Origin: Chryseobacterium sp. Bi04
GTDB lineage: Bacteria; Bacteroidota; Bacteroidia; Flavobacteriales; Weeksellaceae
NCBI RefSeq assembly: GCF_918698085.1
Contig: NZ_CAKKLP010000010.1
Location: 62,001 to 126,000 of the forward strand
DNA length: 64,000 nucleotides
Reading direction: 5' to 3'
The notes under the pieces were generated by a model. The model was not told the DNA's origin. It saw nothing but the letters and a program-made list of their open reading frames with translations, and did no database searches. Positions 17,485 to 26,039 of this stretch are shown one piece after another; position 1 is the stretch's first letter; the number at the start of each line of letters is the position of its first letter. Made by a program: the position numbers and the translations under genes.

Positions 17485-19815
17485 TTAAAATTTGAAATTG
17501 TAAGTGATGTTAGGTACCCAACGGAATAGAGAAGTCTGCATAGCACGTGTTGTTCCCGGATTATTTGGATTGTCTTCAAAAGTAATCGTATAGGCATTTT
17601 CACGACCATACAGATTGTAAATACCAAAAGTCCATGAACCCTTGAAGCGTTTATTAGAGATTGGCTCATAGGTAGCACTCAGGTCCATTCTGTGATAAGC
17701 AGGCATTCTGTCTGCATTTCTGTTGCTGTACTGGAAGATCGTTTGCCCGTTCAGTTCATACTTTCCGGTAGGGAAGGTCACTGCATTTCCGGTACTGTAC
17801 AGGAAAAGTCCGGACATGGACCACTTTTCATTAAACTGATAAGTCGCTACTACGGATAGATCATGCGTTTTATCCATTCTGGCATTATACCATTCATTAT
17901 TATTGATCCCGTTTATTTTTCTTTCAGTTTTGGATAAGGTATAAGAAATCCATCCGGTAAGCTTGCCGCTTTTCTTTTTGGCAATAAGCTCAAGACCGTA
18001 GGCTCTGCCTTTTCCGAACAGCAATTCATTTTCTACATCTGATCCTGTATCAAATCCAATCTGAGCTCCGTTTTTGAAATCGATCTGATTCTGCATGGAT
18101 TTGTAATAGACTTCAGCATTGATTTCATAATTATTGTTTTTGAAGTTCCTGCTGTAGCCAGCACTGATCTGGTCTGCAATTTCCGGTTTTACCGTATAGC
18201 TGCTTCCAATCCATTGGTCTGTAGGATTTCCGCTGTTAGAGTTGCTTAAAAGGTGTAGATTTTGAGTATTACGAGAATATCCTCCTTTCACACTGCTGAC
18301 TTCGTTGATACGGTAATTGGCGGTAATACGGGGCTCAGGATTTATATAGGTTTTCCCAAGTTTTCCTTTTTCTAAAAACCTGCTTTCTGTAAGATTTCCA
18401 TTCTCATACGTGTTGAAAGTATCACCTCCCAATACACTGAATAGGGAAAGTCTTACCCCATAATTAATGGTAAGTTTCTCTGTAGCCTTATAATCATCAT
18501 TGATATACAGGGCATTCTCCCATGAATATCTTGGATTTCTTGGAAAGCTGCTCACACTGGTCCCTGATGCACTGCTTGGGGTAAGGGTATGATAAATAGA
18601 CTGAAGGCCAAAACGTATAGAATGTTTATTTCCTGCAAACCAGGTGAAGTCCTGCTTAAGATTCCAGTCCTGTATTTTAGAATTTAAATCAAATACATTA
18701 TCATTGCTCTTCAGGCTGATTTTATAATCATAATTGCTGTAGATGAAGGATGTATTGGAAAATAATTTACTGTTGATGATGCTGTTCCAACGCAGTGTGG
18801 CTGTAGTATTTCCCCAATCTGTTGAGAATGTATTTCCTAATCCAAGGACATCTCTTCCAAAATAGGCAGATAAATAGAGGCGGTTATTTTCATTAAGCTG
18901 ATAATTGGCCTTTAAGTTAAGGTCATAAAAATATAACTTATTGTCTTTGTAGTCTTTATTGGTCTTAAGGAATAAATCAGCATAAGTTCTTCTTCCGGAA
19001 ACAATGAATGATGATTTCTCTTTCTGGATAGGGCCTTCTACACTCAGCCTGCTGCTGATCAGCCCGATTCCTCCGTTGACATTATAATCCTGGTTATTTC
19101 CGTCCTTCATCTTTACATCCAATACGGAAGAAAGACGTCCTCCATATTGGGCAGGGCTGTTTCCTTTGATAATACTGGCATCTTTCAGAGCATCACTGTT
19201 AAAGGTGCTGAAAAAGCCCAGTAAGTGAGACGCATTATAAACCGGCGCTTCATCCAGTAAGATCAGGTTCTGGTCTGTAGCCCCACCTCTTACACTGAAT
19301 CCACTGCTTCCCTCACCGTTACTTTTGATACCCGGTAAAAGCTGTATAGTTTTCATAACGTCTTTTTCACCGAATAAAACCGGGAGTTTTTCAATATTTT
19401 TGATGCTTAGTGTTTCAGTTCCCATTTGAGCACTGGAAAGATTCTTGTCTTTTTTTATACCCGTTATCACTACTTCATCAATCGATTTGGAGATGGCTTC
19501 CTGTTGGATAAGAGGAAGGTCAAGCTTTATATTCTGATCAACTTTTATCTGCTGTTCAAAATCTTTGTATCCTGAATTGGAAATAATGATCGTATAATTG
19601 CCTTCCGGTAAGGATAAAGAATAGAAGCCATATTCATTGGCAACAACGTTAATAGAAGGATCTTCACTTACTTTTACCGTGACTCCGATTAGTAGCTCGC
19701 CATTTTTTTTATCTTTAACCGTTCCGCTTACAGAATAGGTTTGTTGAGCTATTACAAAGGTGCTGAAACAGAGCGCAGCGGTGGCTGCGGTAATCTTTAA
19801 AAAGGATGTTTGCAT
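17485..19815 (-). CDS. TonB-dependent receptor with carboxypeptidase-like N-terminal domain
   Basis: A 776-residue outer-membrane receptor. A signal peptide (to about residue 23) is followed by a carboxypeptidase regulatory-like domain (SVSGTVKDKKNGELLIGVTV, about 28-105), a plug domain (VDEVVITG-type entry as IDEVVITGI, then MKTIQLLPGIKSNGEG and GFSVRGGATDQNLILLDEAP), and a beta-barrel ending in NITYNFKF with a terminal Phe. It imports a ligand powered by TonB/ExbBD. The partner DUF4249 gene follows after 3 bases. This receptor is shorter than SusC proteins and lacks a SusD partner, so a peptide, metal chelate or small molecule is likelier than a glycan. Confidence 0.93.
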   Translation of the reverse strand: MQTSFLKITAATAALCFSTFVIAQQTYSVSGTVKDKKNGELLIGVTVKVSEDPSINVVANEYGFYSLSLPEGNYTIIISNSGYKDFEQQIKVDQNIKLDLPLIQQEAISKSIDEVVITGIKKDKNLSSAQMGTETLSIKNIEKLPVLFGEKDVMKTIQLLPGIKSNGEGSSGFSVRGGATDQNLILLDEAPVYNASHLLGFFSTFNSDALKDASIIKGNSPAQYGGRLSSVLDVKMKDGNNQDYNVNGGIGLISSRLSVEGPIQKEKSSFIVSGRRTYADLFLKTNKDYKDNKLYFYDLNLKANYQLNENNRLYLSAYFGRDVLGLGNTFSTDWGNTTATLRWNSIINSKLFSNTSFIYSNYDYKISLKSNDNVFDLNSKIQDWNLKQDFTWFAGNKHSIRFGLQSIYHTLTPSSASGTSVSSFPRNPRYSWENALYINDDYKATEKLTINYGVRLSLFSVLGGDTFNTYENGNLTESRFLEKGKLGKTYINPEPRITANYRINEVSSVKGGYSRNTQNLHLLSNSNSGNPTDQWIGSSYTVKPEIADQISAGYSRNFKNNNYEINAEVYYKSMQNQIDFKNGAQIGFDTGSDVENELLFGKGRAYGLELIAKKKSGKLTGWISYTLSKTERKINGINNNEWYNARMDKTHDLSVVATYQFNEKWSMSGLFLYSTGNAVTFPTGKYELNGQTIFQYSNRNADRMPAYHRMDLSATYEPISNKRFKGSWTFGIYNLYGRENAYTITFEDNPNNPGTTRAMQTSLFRWVPNITYNFKF

Positions 19816-19978
19816 TAGTTTTGTTTAAAAAGAAGTAGATCTTTTCTATATTAAAATAGTTTATTGATGTAAGATTAGTTGAAGAGACCGAGGATTAGTT
19901 ACACAAAAACTTGTTATTGAATAAATTAATTTTTTAACCAACCCTTTTATTCTAAAAAATACTCGGAAACTTCGCTGG

Positions 19979-19986
19979 CAAAGATA
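19979..19986 (-). promoter_or_regulatory. -7 element upstream of the TonB receptor gene
   Basis: On the minus strand this reads TATCTTTG, a perfect match to TAnnTTTG, about 165 bases before the receptor start at 19815. No TTG lies at the right distance, so the promoter is tentative. The 307-base divergent interval holds no other recognisable feature. Confidence 0.35.
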
Positions 19987-20122
19987 ATAGAACTTATGTG
20001 AAACATAGTATTGTGCTGGTTTATTATTTTTTTAATTTTTAGGTAATTAAGCAGGAATCTACAAAATACATTCTATTTAGTAACGGTAAAGTTATACTTT
20101 TGAGGAACCAAACTTCAATACC

Positions 20123-21931
20123 ATGAACGTTAAAACGTCTTTTTATATTGCATTTGTCTTCGGAATAATAGGGAATTCCGTATTGGCACAGTCCCAAACC
20201 AAATTAGCCAAAGAGATTTCCAGTGTAGAATCAGGATTAATGCCTGTCATTCGTTTTGAGGGTAAGCCACTCTGGACGCTGGAATCCCGGATGAAACATT
20301 ATAATGTTCCGGGAGTAAGCATTGCAGTGATCAAAAACTCCAAAGTGATCTGGAGCAAAACATACGGCCTGGCAGATGTAGAATCCAAAACTCCTGTGAA
20401 TTCCGGAACTTTGTTTCAGGCAGCCTCTATGAGTAAACCCGTAAGTGTTTATGCTGCACTAAAGGAAGTGGAAGCAGGAAAAATAAACCCGGATGCTGAT
20501 GTAAATTCCTATCTGACTTCCTGGAAAATTCCTGAAAATAAATTTACGAAAGAAAAAAAAGTCAGTCTCAAAAATATTGTTAGTCATACCGCAGGCTTTA
20601 CCGTGAGTGGATTTCCCGGATATGAAGCCGGCATACCTATACCAACGCTACTCCAGGTTTTAAAGGGAGAAAGCCCGTCTAATACTTCTGCTATTATAGT
20701 GGATAAGCTTCCCGGAACTCCCTTCCGCTATGCTGGTGGTGGATATTGTGTGATGCAGCAAATGCTCATAGATACTAAAGGGAAAGACTTTCCAACCATT
20801 ATAAAGGAAAATGTGCTTTTGCCTTTGGGTATGAAAAACAGTACATTCAGTCAGCCACTACCTGAAAGTCAGGCTCAGTGGGCAGCTACAGCCTATACGA
20901 TGGATGGGCAAAGAGTGAAGGGAAAGTATCATACTTATCCTGAAATGGCGGCTGCAGGGCTGTGGACTACCGCTGAAGATCTGGCCAGATTTGTAATTGA
21001 TATTCAAAATACATTGCATAATAAAAGCCACATCGTTATTTCTCAGAAAACCGCAGAGGAATTTACAAGTCCTTTCATCGATAAATTTGAAGGATTAGGA
21101 GTTTTTCTTGAGAATAAAAGCGGGCAGGTTTATTTCAATCACGGGGGCTGGAATGAAGGATTTTCCAGCAGATTTATAGGAAGTAAAACCAGTGGTGACG
21201 GAGTTGTCATTTTAACCAATACCAATAAACCCGACTTTATAGAAGAGCTGGTTCGTGCAGTAGCATCTGTATATCAATGGCCCAATTATCTTCCCCCTGT
21301 TTATAAAGCTTTATCCCTAACCGAGCAGGACTTTAATGAAAGTATCGGGCGTTACAAATTTGACCAGTACGGACTTTACAGGATTTATCGTGAAAACGGA
21401 AAGTTACTACTGAATATTAATAATTTGGAAACCCCAATGGAACTCATTAAAGTGGGAGAGAATACATATGTAACACAGAATTGGGATTTCACATCAGAAT
21501 TTGTAAAAAATGCTTCAACAGGGAAACTCGAACTTGTACAGGTATTACAGGATAAAACGATACGCTCAAAAAGCCCACAAATGAGCAGTGATGAAAAGAC
21601 ACCGCTAGAATTGATTATGGAAGGGAGTTTTGACAAAGGATTAGAAGCCTATAAAAATGGCAAGGTCAAAGATATGGATCATTATTTTCTTTCCGAAGAC
21701 TATTTGAATAATACCGGTTATGCATTGCTTGGTAAAAAAGATTTCACAAAAGCAATTGATTTTTTTCGCGTAAATTCCATATTGTATCCTAACAGTCAAA
21801 ATGTATATGACAGTTTAGGAGAAGCCTATGTGAAAGCTGGTCAAAAAGATAAGGCAAAGCAGACGTATCAGAAACTGTTGGAAATAAATCCTAAAAATGA
21901 AAATGCTGCTAAGGCTTTAAAAACATTATAA
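20123..21931 (+). CDS. Serine hydrolase (beta-lactamase/penicillin-binding fold) with TPR tail
   Basis: A 602-residue exported protein with a signal peptide to about residue 22 (LAQ cleavage). The class-C beta-lactamase/esterase fold shows the SxxK motif SMSK at 102-105, a Tyr-containing second motif (FRYAGGGY) and a third motif HGG (NHGGWNEG). The C-terminal 100 residues contain tetratricopeptide-like repeats (FRVNSILYPNSQNVYDSLGE, KAKQTYQKLLEINPKNENA). Relatives act as D-amino acid peptidases, esterases or are uncharacterised; few are true beta-lactamases. It is followed after 45 bases by a TlpA-like gene, perhaps in one operon. Confidence 0.9.
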   Translation: MNVKTSFYIAFVFGIIGNSVLAQSQTKLAKEISSVESGLMPVIRFEGKPLWTLESRMKHYNVPGVSIAVIKNSKVIWSKTYGLADVESKTPVNSGTLFQAASMSKPVSVYAALKEVEAGKINPDADVNSYLTSWKIPENKFTKEKKVSLKNIVSHTAGFTVSGFPGYEAGIPIPTLLQVLKGESPSNTSAIIVDKLPGTPFRYAGGGYCVMQQMLIDTKGKDFPTIIKENVLLPLGMKNSTFSQPLPESQAQWAATAYTMDGQRVKGKYHTYPEMAAAGLWTTAEDLARFVIDIQNTLHNKSHIVISQKTAEEFTSPFIDKFEGLGVFLENKSGQVYFNHGGWNEGFSSRFIGSKTSGDGVVILTNTNKPDFIEELVRAVASVYQWPNYLPPVYKALSLTEQDFNESIGRYKFDQYGLYRIYRENGKLLLNINNLETPMELIKVGENTYVTQNWDFTSEFVKNASTGKLELVQVLQDKTIRSKSPQMSSDEKTPLELIMEGSFDKGLEAYKNGKVKDMDHYFLSEDYLNNTGYALLGKKDFTKAIDFFRVNSILYPNSQNVYDSLGEAYVKAGQKDKAKQTYQKLLEINPKNENAAKALKTL

Positions 21932-21976
21932 TATAGAAATGCTTTTCAAAGGATTTTTATCTGAAAAATAAGAAAT

Positions 21977-22564
21977 ATGGAAGATCTGAAAAAATGGATG
22001 AAAAATAATTGGTTTACTGTAATTTTTGCAGTTCTGTTGGTTGTTTTATTGGTGAGCCCGGATGCAAAGGCCTGGCTGATGAGACAAATGGCTTCTGCTG
22101 GAATTCTTAATTCTAACATATCGGAATCTACCACTTCACAGATACCTTCCATAGATTTTATGGTTAAGAATGAAGATGGAACTACAATCAATACTGCTGA
22201 TCTGAAAGGAAAAGTAGTCTTTATTAACTTTTGGGCCTCATGGTGTCCTCCCTGCAGGGCAGAATTTCCTTCTATTCAGGAATTTTATGAAAAGTATAGG
22301 AATCATCAGGATATAGTATTTCTTACTGTAAATCTGGATGACAATCCTGGGCTTGGTAAAGCCTACTTAAAACAGAAGAATTTTACGGTTCCTTTTATAA
22401 TCCCTGCCGGCGCTATTCCAAAGGAGTTATATAACGGTTCGTTACCGACTACAGTTGTACTGGATAAAAAAGGGAGAATCCGTCTTCATCATCAGGGACT
22501 GGCAGATTACAGTAAAGATTCTTTTTATACTCAAGTTGATGAACTGGTAAACGGAAAGCTGTGA
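21977..22564 (+). CDS. TlpA-like membrane-anchored thioredoxin
   Basis: A 195-residue protein with an N-terminal membrane anchor (about 12-27) and a periplasmic thioredoxin fold (about 55-190). The active site WCPPC has Cys90 and Cys93 within FWASWCPPCRAEFPS, and the cis-Pro region reads GSLPTTVVLDKKG. TlpA/ResA-type proteins reduce periplasmic disulfides, for instance during cytochrome c maturation. No cytochrome genes lie nearby, so a general thiol-reductant role is inferred. The gene follows the serine hydrolase at short distance. Confidence 0.92.
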   Translation: MEDLKKWMKNNWFTVIFAVLLVVLLVSPDAKAWLMRQMASAGILNSNISESTTSQIPSIDFMVKNEDGTTINTADLKGKVVFINFWASWCPPCRAEFPSIQEFYEKYRNHQDIVFLTVNLDDNPGLGKAYLKQKNFTVPFIIPAGAIPKELYNGSLPTTVVLDKKGRIRLHHQGLADYSKDSFYTQVDELVNGKL

Positions 22565-22582
22565 TGGTGAGAGAGCTTTATA

Positions 22583-22645
22583 GAGACAAGAGTAAAGAAT
22601 CAAGAATCAAGAGCCAAGAGATAAGAGTTAAGAGTTAAGAATTAA
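22583..22645. repeat. Degenerate short tandem repeat
   Basis: A purine-rich run of repeated aagag/aagaatca/agagttaag words between the thioredoxin and the next gene. Its unit is about 7-8 bases and imperfect. Similar stretches occur at 9095-9130 and 650-715. Confidence 0.5.
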
Positions 22646-22651
22646 GGGGCT

Positions 22652-23140
22652 ATGATGAAGTTTAAAATACTGACGATTGAAGAAATAGAAGCTGAGATGT
22701 TGAAATGGGAAAATGACCTGCAAAACTTTCCGAAGGCTGTGGCGTTTTCTTTTCCTGAATATTACCAAAATCTGGTGACTTCCATTAAAACAACAGAGGT
22801 TTCTTCGGAAACAATTGTATATAATGCTGTGGAAGCAGTCAATGAAAATAAAGAATTTGAACTAAATGATTATTGGTGTTTTGCCGGAAACGGGCAGAGT
22901 GACCGGTGGTTTCTGGATACACAGGATGAGGTTTTCTTCTATGACCACGATTATGATGAGAAGATAGAGCCCATGTATATCAGTTTTCAACAGTGGCTGC
23001 AGATGGCATTCATCATTCAGCAGTTGGATACGTATTTTGAGGAACATGAACATATCCCGAAATCTGTTAAGCTGGGATTTTATCAAGCCTTGAATACCAT
23101 TCATCCCAAACTGGGAGAGCATTATCCGTTTTCAGTATAA
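22652..23140 (+). CDS. SMI1/KNR4 (SUKH)-like protein, 162 aa
   Basis: A cytoplasmic acidic protein of 162 residues. The arrangement FPKAVAFSFPEYYQNLV, then YWCFAGNGQSDRWFLDTQDE with VFFYDHDYDE and a helical ISFQQWLQMAFIIQQLD, resembles the SUKH superfamily (Trp/Phe-rich strands followed by D-rich turn and closing helix). SUKH proteins are often immunity proteins against polymorphic toxins, but also serve unrelated roles. No toxin gene is visible in the neighbourhood. The assignment is by pattern only. It is followed 112 bases later by a second acidic protein that reads similarly, with its own promoter. Confidence 0.55.
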   Translation: MMKFKILTIEEIEAEMLKWENDLQNFPKAVAFSFPEYYQNLVTSIKTTEVSSETIVYNAVEAVNENKEFELNDYWCFAGNGQSDRWFLDTQDEVFFYDHDYDEKIEPMYISFQQWLQMAFIIQQLDTYFEEHEHIPKSVKLGFYQALNTIHPKLGEHYPFSV

Positions 23141-23152
23141 ATCTTTTAAAGG

Positions 23153-23183
23153 TTGTAAACTCCGGTAAATAGGCTTATTTTTG
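23153..23183 (+). promoter_or_regulatory. Promoter for SUKH-like/Crp-like gene pair
   Basis: TTG at 23153-23155, 20-base spacer, TATTTTTG at 23176-23183. This matches TTG-N17-23-TAnnTTTG fully and lies 69 bases before the gene start at 23252. Confidence 0.55.
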
Positions 23184-23251
23184 AATAAAAAGCATATTGT
23201 AAAACTAAGATCACTACTATATACTTGCATAGAACGTAATACATAACTACA

Positions 23252-23965
23252 ATGAATAGAGAAGAACTAGAACAGAAATATAATTTTCAATATCCTGAAA
23301 TATATAACCAGCTGGCTGAAAACAAAATGTTGGATTGGGGGGAAACCGGACCGGATTGGTATCTCACGGTGTTTCCTGAACTAAAAAAGAACCCTCCGTT
23401 ATTGCTCTTCGGATATGATATTGAGATCTGGAATGATCATCATTTTGTCACAGCTTCCATTGAAGAAATGTCTGATGATGATGATTACAGAAATGTTCAT
23501 CCTGATTATCAATTTGTTCCGTTTGCTAAAAATGGGGCAGGGGATTTATATGCTTTTCAGTTTGATCTGCAGAATAATGGCGAAGTTCCCATAACATTTA
23601 TTCCTCATGATGACGAAGAGGCAGAAGTGTTGGCCGGAAATTTACAGGATTTCATTTTTCGTCAATTGCTGGAAGCGGTAATGGAAATAGATGAAGATTC
23701 TATGTTTTATGAAGATGATGATGAAGAGCTGAAACAGAATTTATACAATCAGCTGAAAACCCATGAACCGTATTTAAAGCCGGCGCAGGTAGCCATTCTA
23801 AACAGTATTTATCAGCGGGATATTTTTGAATATACATATAAAACTCCTAATGGCCACTCATTTGAAGCAGAAGGACTGCTTACGTTTGACGAGGTTGCAG
23901 AAATTGTAAACAGAGAGATTACTTTTGACCATTTACATAAGAAGTTTAATTATACAAAATGCTAG
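23252..23965 (+). CDS. Acidic SUKH-like protein, 237 aa
   Basis: A cytoplasmic 237-residue protein, strongly acidic, with runs such as EEMSDDDDYRN and EDDDEELKQ. Its N-terminal half (YNFQYPEIYNQLAENKML, then WYLTVFPELKKNPPLLLFGYD, WNDHHFV, then FVPFAKNGAGDLYAFQFD and FIPHDDEEAEVLAGNLQDFI) fits the SUKH pattern: the FAKNGAGDLYAFQ core corresponds to the usual FgdnggGdlyafD region. The last 100 residues form an extra helical region of unknown role. Its stop overlaps the following Crp-like gene by 7 bases (23959-23965), which argues for co-translation with that regulator. Immunity or partner-binding functions are possible but unproven. Confidence 0.65.
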   Translation: MNREELEQKYNFQYPEIYNQLAENKMLDWGETGPDWYLTVFPELKKNPPLLLFGYDIEIWNDHHFVTASIEEMSDDDDYRNVHPDYQFVPFAKNGAGDLYAFQFDLQNNGEVPITFIPHDDEEAEVLAGNLQDFIFRQLLEAVMEIDEDSMFYEDDDEELKQNLYNQLKTHEPYLKPAQVAILNSIYQRDIFEYTYKTPNGHSFEAEGLLTFDEVAEIVNREITFDHLHKKFNYTKC

Positions 23966-24522
23966 AGCAGCTAAGAATCCATCTTGAAAAAATAGTACCC
24001 CTTACCGACGAAGAGTTCAGAATAGTTTCCTCTTTCTTCTCTTTTAAAAAATATAAAAAGCATCAGTTCTTAGTGCAGGAAGGGGAAGCCGTAGCCTATC
24101 ACTATTTTGTATTAAAAGGCTTGCTGAAACTGGTGTATACCGATGAATCGGGAAAGGAGCATATTGTAGGATTTGCCATGGAAGATTGGTGGGAAACAGA
24201 TTTTCAGGCGTATTATAAACAAACCAAGGCTACCATGTCCCTGCAGTGTGTGGAAGCCACTGAAGTATTATGTCTTAGTTTGCCCGATTACAGAACACTA
24301 TGTGCCCAGCTACCCAAGCTAGAGCATTTTTTCCTGGAAAAAGCATATATGGGTTTTATTGCAGCACAACAACGGATTATTTCTACGATGACCACTGAGA
24401 TAAAAGACCGCTATGAGCAACTGCTTGAGAAATACCCGATACTCGTCCAACGTGTTCCAAAGTCTCTTCTTGCAGCCTATTTAGGGGTTTCCAGAGAAAC
24501 ACTAAGCAGGTTACCGCTCTAA
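23959..24522 (+). CDS. Crp/Fnr-family transcription regulator with Crp-type recognition helix
   Basis: A 187-residue regulator: cyclic-nucleotide-binding-like barrel (about 15-120; VQEGEAVAYHYFVLKGLLKL) and C-terminal helix-turn-helix (SLLAAYLGVSRETLSRL). It has no Cys cluster, so it is not an Fnr Fe-S sensor, and the phosphate-binding cassette is not the canonical one, so cAMP binding is doubtful. The recognition helix SRETLSR keeps Arg, Glu and Arg at the spacing found in E. coli CRP (SRETVGR), which read TGTGA. Tandem TGTGA-N6-TCACA sites lie just after its stop codon. The gene overlaps the preceding SUKH-like gene by 7 bases. Confidence 0.88.
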   Translation: MLEQLRIHLEKIVPLTDEEFRIVSSFFSFKKYKKHQFLVQEGEAVAYHYFVLKGLLKLVYTDESGKEHIVGFAMEDWWETDFQAYYKQTKATMSLQCVEATEVLCLSLPDYRTLCAQLPKLEHFFLEKAYMGFIAAQQRIISTMTTEIKDRYEQLLEKYPILVQRVPKSLLAAYLGVSRETLSRLPL

Positions 24523-24525
24523 AAT

Positions 24526-24564
24526 TGTGATTTCCCTCACTTCATAATCGTGATCGCGATCACA
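24526..24564. promoter_or_regulatory. Tandem CRP-like binding sites
   Basis: TGTGA-N6-TCACT at 24526-24541 and CGTGA-N6-TCACA at 24549-24564; the second contains the perfect 14-bp palindrome GTGATCGCGATCAC. Centres are 23 bp apart. They lie between the Crp-like gene and the Rid gene, immediately upstream of a -33/-7 promoter, with centres about 44 and 67 bp before its expected start, as in activator-dependent promoters. Confidence 0.65.
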
Positions 24565-24567
24565 GAA

Positions 24568-24594
24568 TTGTAAAGCCTCTATTCTTCAATTTTG
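24568..24594 (+). promoter_or_regulatory. Probable promoter of Rid-family gene
   Basis: TTG at 24568-24570, a 16-base spacer, then CAATTTTG at 24587-24594 (consensus TAnnTTTG with C for T). It sits directly downstream of the CRP-like sites and 28 bases before the gene start, a slightly weak promoter that would suit activation. Confidence 0.45.
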
Positions 24595-24621
24595 CAAAGT
24601 AACCTTTAATAAATTGAAACA

Positions 24622-25011
24622 ATGGAAAAAAGAACAGTAAACCCGTGGAAATGGCAGGATGAAAGAAGTTATTCCCAGGCCGTTGAGGTGAAGAATGCAA
24701 CAAGTACATTATACTGCTCCGGACAGGCGGCTATTGATCCTGACGGAACTTCAAGTGATAAAGACATGAAATCCCAGCTGATGCAGGCTATCGCAAATTT
24801 AGAAGAAGTTATTACCGCAGCAGGGTATGAATATAAAGAAATTGTCAGGCTAAACATATATACCACTTCTACACAGGAGCTCTGGCCTGATTTTCCGGTT
24901 CTTCAGGAATGGATTGCAAAACATCAGATTGAACAGGCCGTCACTATGCTGGAAGTAAACGGGCTATTTGAAACATTAAAAGTAGAACTGGAAGCTACAG
25001 TGGTTAAATAA
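24622..25011 (+). CDS. Rid (YjgF/UK114) family protein lacking the catalytic arginine
   Basis: A 129-residue protein with the Rid fold: VNPWKWQDERSYSQAVEV, the strand YCSGQAAIDPDG, helix DMKSQLMQAIANLEEVITAAG, then VRLNIYTTS. In enamine/imine deaminases (RidA) an arginine in the V-x-R-L-x-x-P stretch near the C-terminus holds the substrate carboxylate. Here the stretch reads EVNGLFETLKVELEA, with Asn113 in that place. The protein therefore belongs to one of the Rid subfamilies without classic deaminase activity, or uses another substrate. It is a single gene under a probable Crp-like activator and ends at a terminator. Confidence 0.88.
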   Translation: MEKRTVNPWKWQDERSYSQAVEVKNATSTLYCSGQAAIDPDGTSSDKDMKSQLMQAIANLEEVITAAGYEYKEIVRLNIYTTSTQELWPDFPVLQEWIAKHQIEQAVTMLEVNGLFETLKVELEATVVK

Positions 25012-25030
25012 TTATTGACTGCAGAATGAG

Positions 25031-25060
25031 AAACCTTCAAAATCTGTTTGAAGGTTTTTT
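25031..25060 (+). terminator. Terminator after Rid gene
   Basis: AAACCTTCAAA, a 5-base loop, TTTGAAGGTTT and further T: perfect 11-bp stem. Confidence 0.85.
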
Positions 25061-25100
25061 CTTACATTTATATGAATCAATATAATTCAGCAAAGAGCTT

Positions 25101-25889
25101 ATGAATATTCAACTTTTTTCAAAAAATGCTCTGGTAGGAGCAGCAACGCAGGGAATAGGAGCCGGAATTGCCATAGAACTGGCAAAATGCGGGGCCAATG
25201 TCACAGTAATGGCCCGCAATGAGAAGAAACTTAAAGATTTTGTTTCTTCATTACCGGTGGTAAATGCGGATCAGAAACATGAGTACCTGGTTGTTGATTT
25301 TTCTGACTTTGACAGCTATAAGAAAATTATAACAGGCTATTTCAGCAGTCATTCCATCGATATTTTGGTCAACAACACTAATGGCCCTGAGCCGGGTTTG
25401 GCCCTGGACAAAAATGCAGGAGATTACCAAAAAGCATTTGATCTGCTCTTTAAAACAGTCTGTGAAACCACATTGCTGGCTTTACCTCATATGATTCAGC
25501 AGAAAAACGGCCGTATCATCAATGTTTCTTCATTATCAGTGAAAGAACCTATTAATAATCTGACCCTTTCCAACTCCATCCGTTCAGCAGTAATCGCCTG
25601 GGCAAAAACATTATCAAATGAAATCGCACAGCATAATGTTACAGTGAACAATATTCTCACCGGATATTTTGATACAGAAAGAATCCAGAACCTTATTAAT
25701 CATGAAGCTCAGCAAACCGGAGCTTCCACTGAAGAGATAAAAAAAGCCAGAGAAAATAAGATCCCAATGAAAAGATTGGGAAAACCGGAAGAATATGGTC
25801 ACCTGGTGGCTTTTCTGGCATCAGAATATTCAGCTTATCTTACCGGAACCAGTATTCCTTTGGATGGTGGATTGAATAATACGTATTAA
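25101..25889 (+). CDS. SDR-family oxidoreductase with noncanonical active site
   Basis: A 262-residue Rossmann protein with the cofactor motif in VGAATQGIGAGIA (residues about 12-24), an Asp/Arg-type second strand (VTVMARNEKKL), the NNTNGPEPG segment in place of NNAG, and the C-terminal KRLGKPEEYGHLVAFLASEYSAYLTGTSIPLDGG block. The usual catalytic Tyr-x3-Lys is missing: the aligned position reads LSNSIRSAVIAWAKTL. This matches a known SDR side group (beta-ketoacyl reductase-like) whose members have a changed active site. Its substrate is unknown. It stands between two terminators as a single transcription unit. Confidence 0.9.
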   Translation: MNIQLFSKNALVGAATQGIGAGIAIELAKCGANVTVMARNEKKLKDFVSSLPVVNADQKHEYLVVDFSDFDSYKKIITGYFSSHSIDILVNNTNGPEPGLALDKNAGDYQKAFDLLFKTVCETTLLALPHMIQQKNGRIINVSSLSVKEPINNLTLSNSIRSAVIAWAKTLSNEIAQHNVTVNNILTGYFDTERIQNLINHEAQQTGASTEEIKKARENKIPMKRLGKPEEYGHLVAFLASEYSAYLTGTSIPLDGGLNNTY

Positions 25890-25915
25890 AGAAAGAATTT
25901 TTCTTATAAAAATAT

Positions 25916-25947
25916 AAGCCTTCAGATCTCTGATCTGAAGGCTTTTT
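25916..25947 (+). terminator. Terminator after SDR gene
   Basis: AAGCCTTCAGATC, a 3-base loop, GATCTGAAGGCTT and TTT: perfect 13-bp stem. Confidence 0.9.
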
Positions 25948-26039
25948 ACATAATGTCATTTTGAAAATACAATATTTTCACAATGCTGTGTAATACTTTT
26001 CTTTTCCCGGTTGTCTTACTGTTTATTGGAGAATATTAT

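Noticed and set aside
20123..21931. Antibiotic-inactivating beta-lactamase
   Set aside because: The protein has the class-C fold and SxxK, but its TPR tail, length and altered second motif fit serine hydrolases of other functions better.
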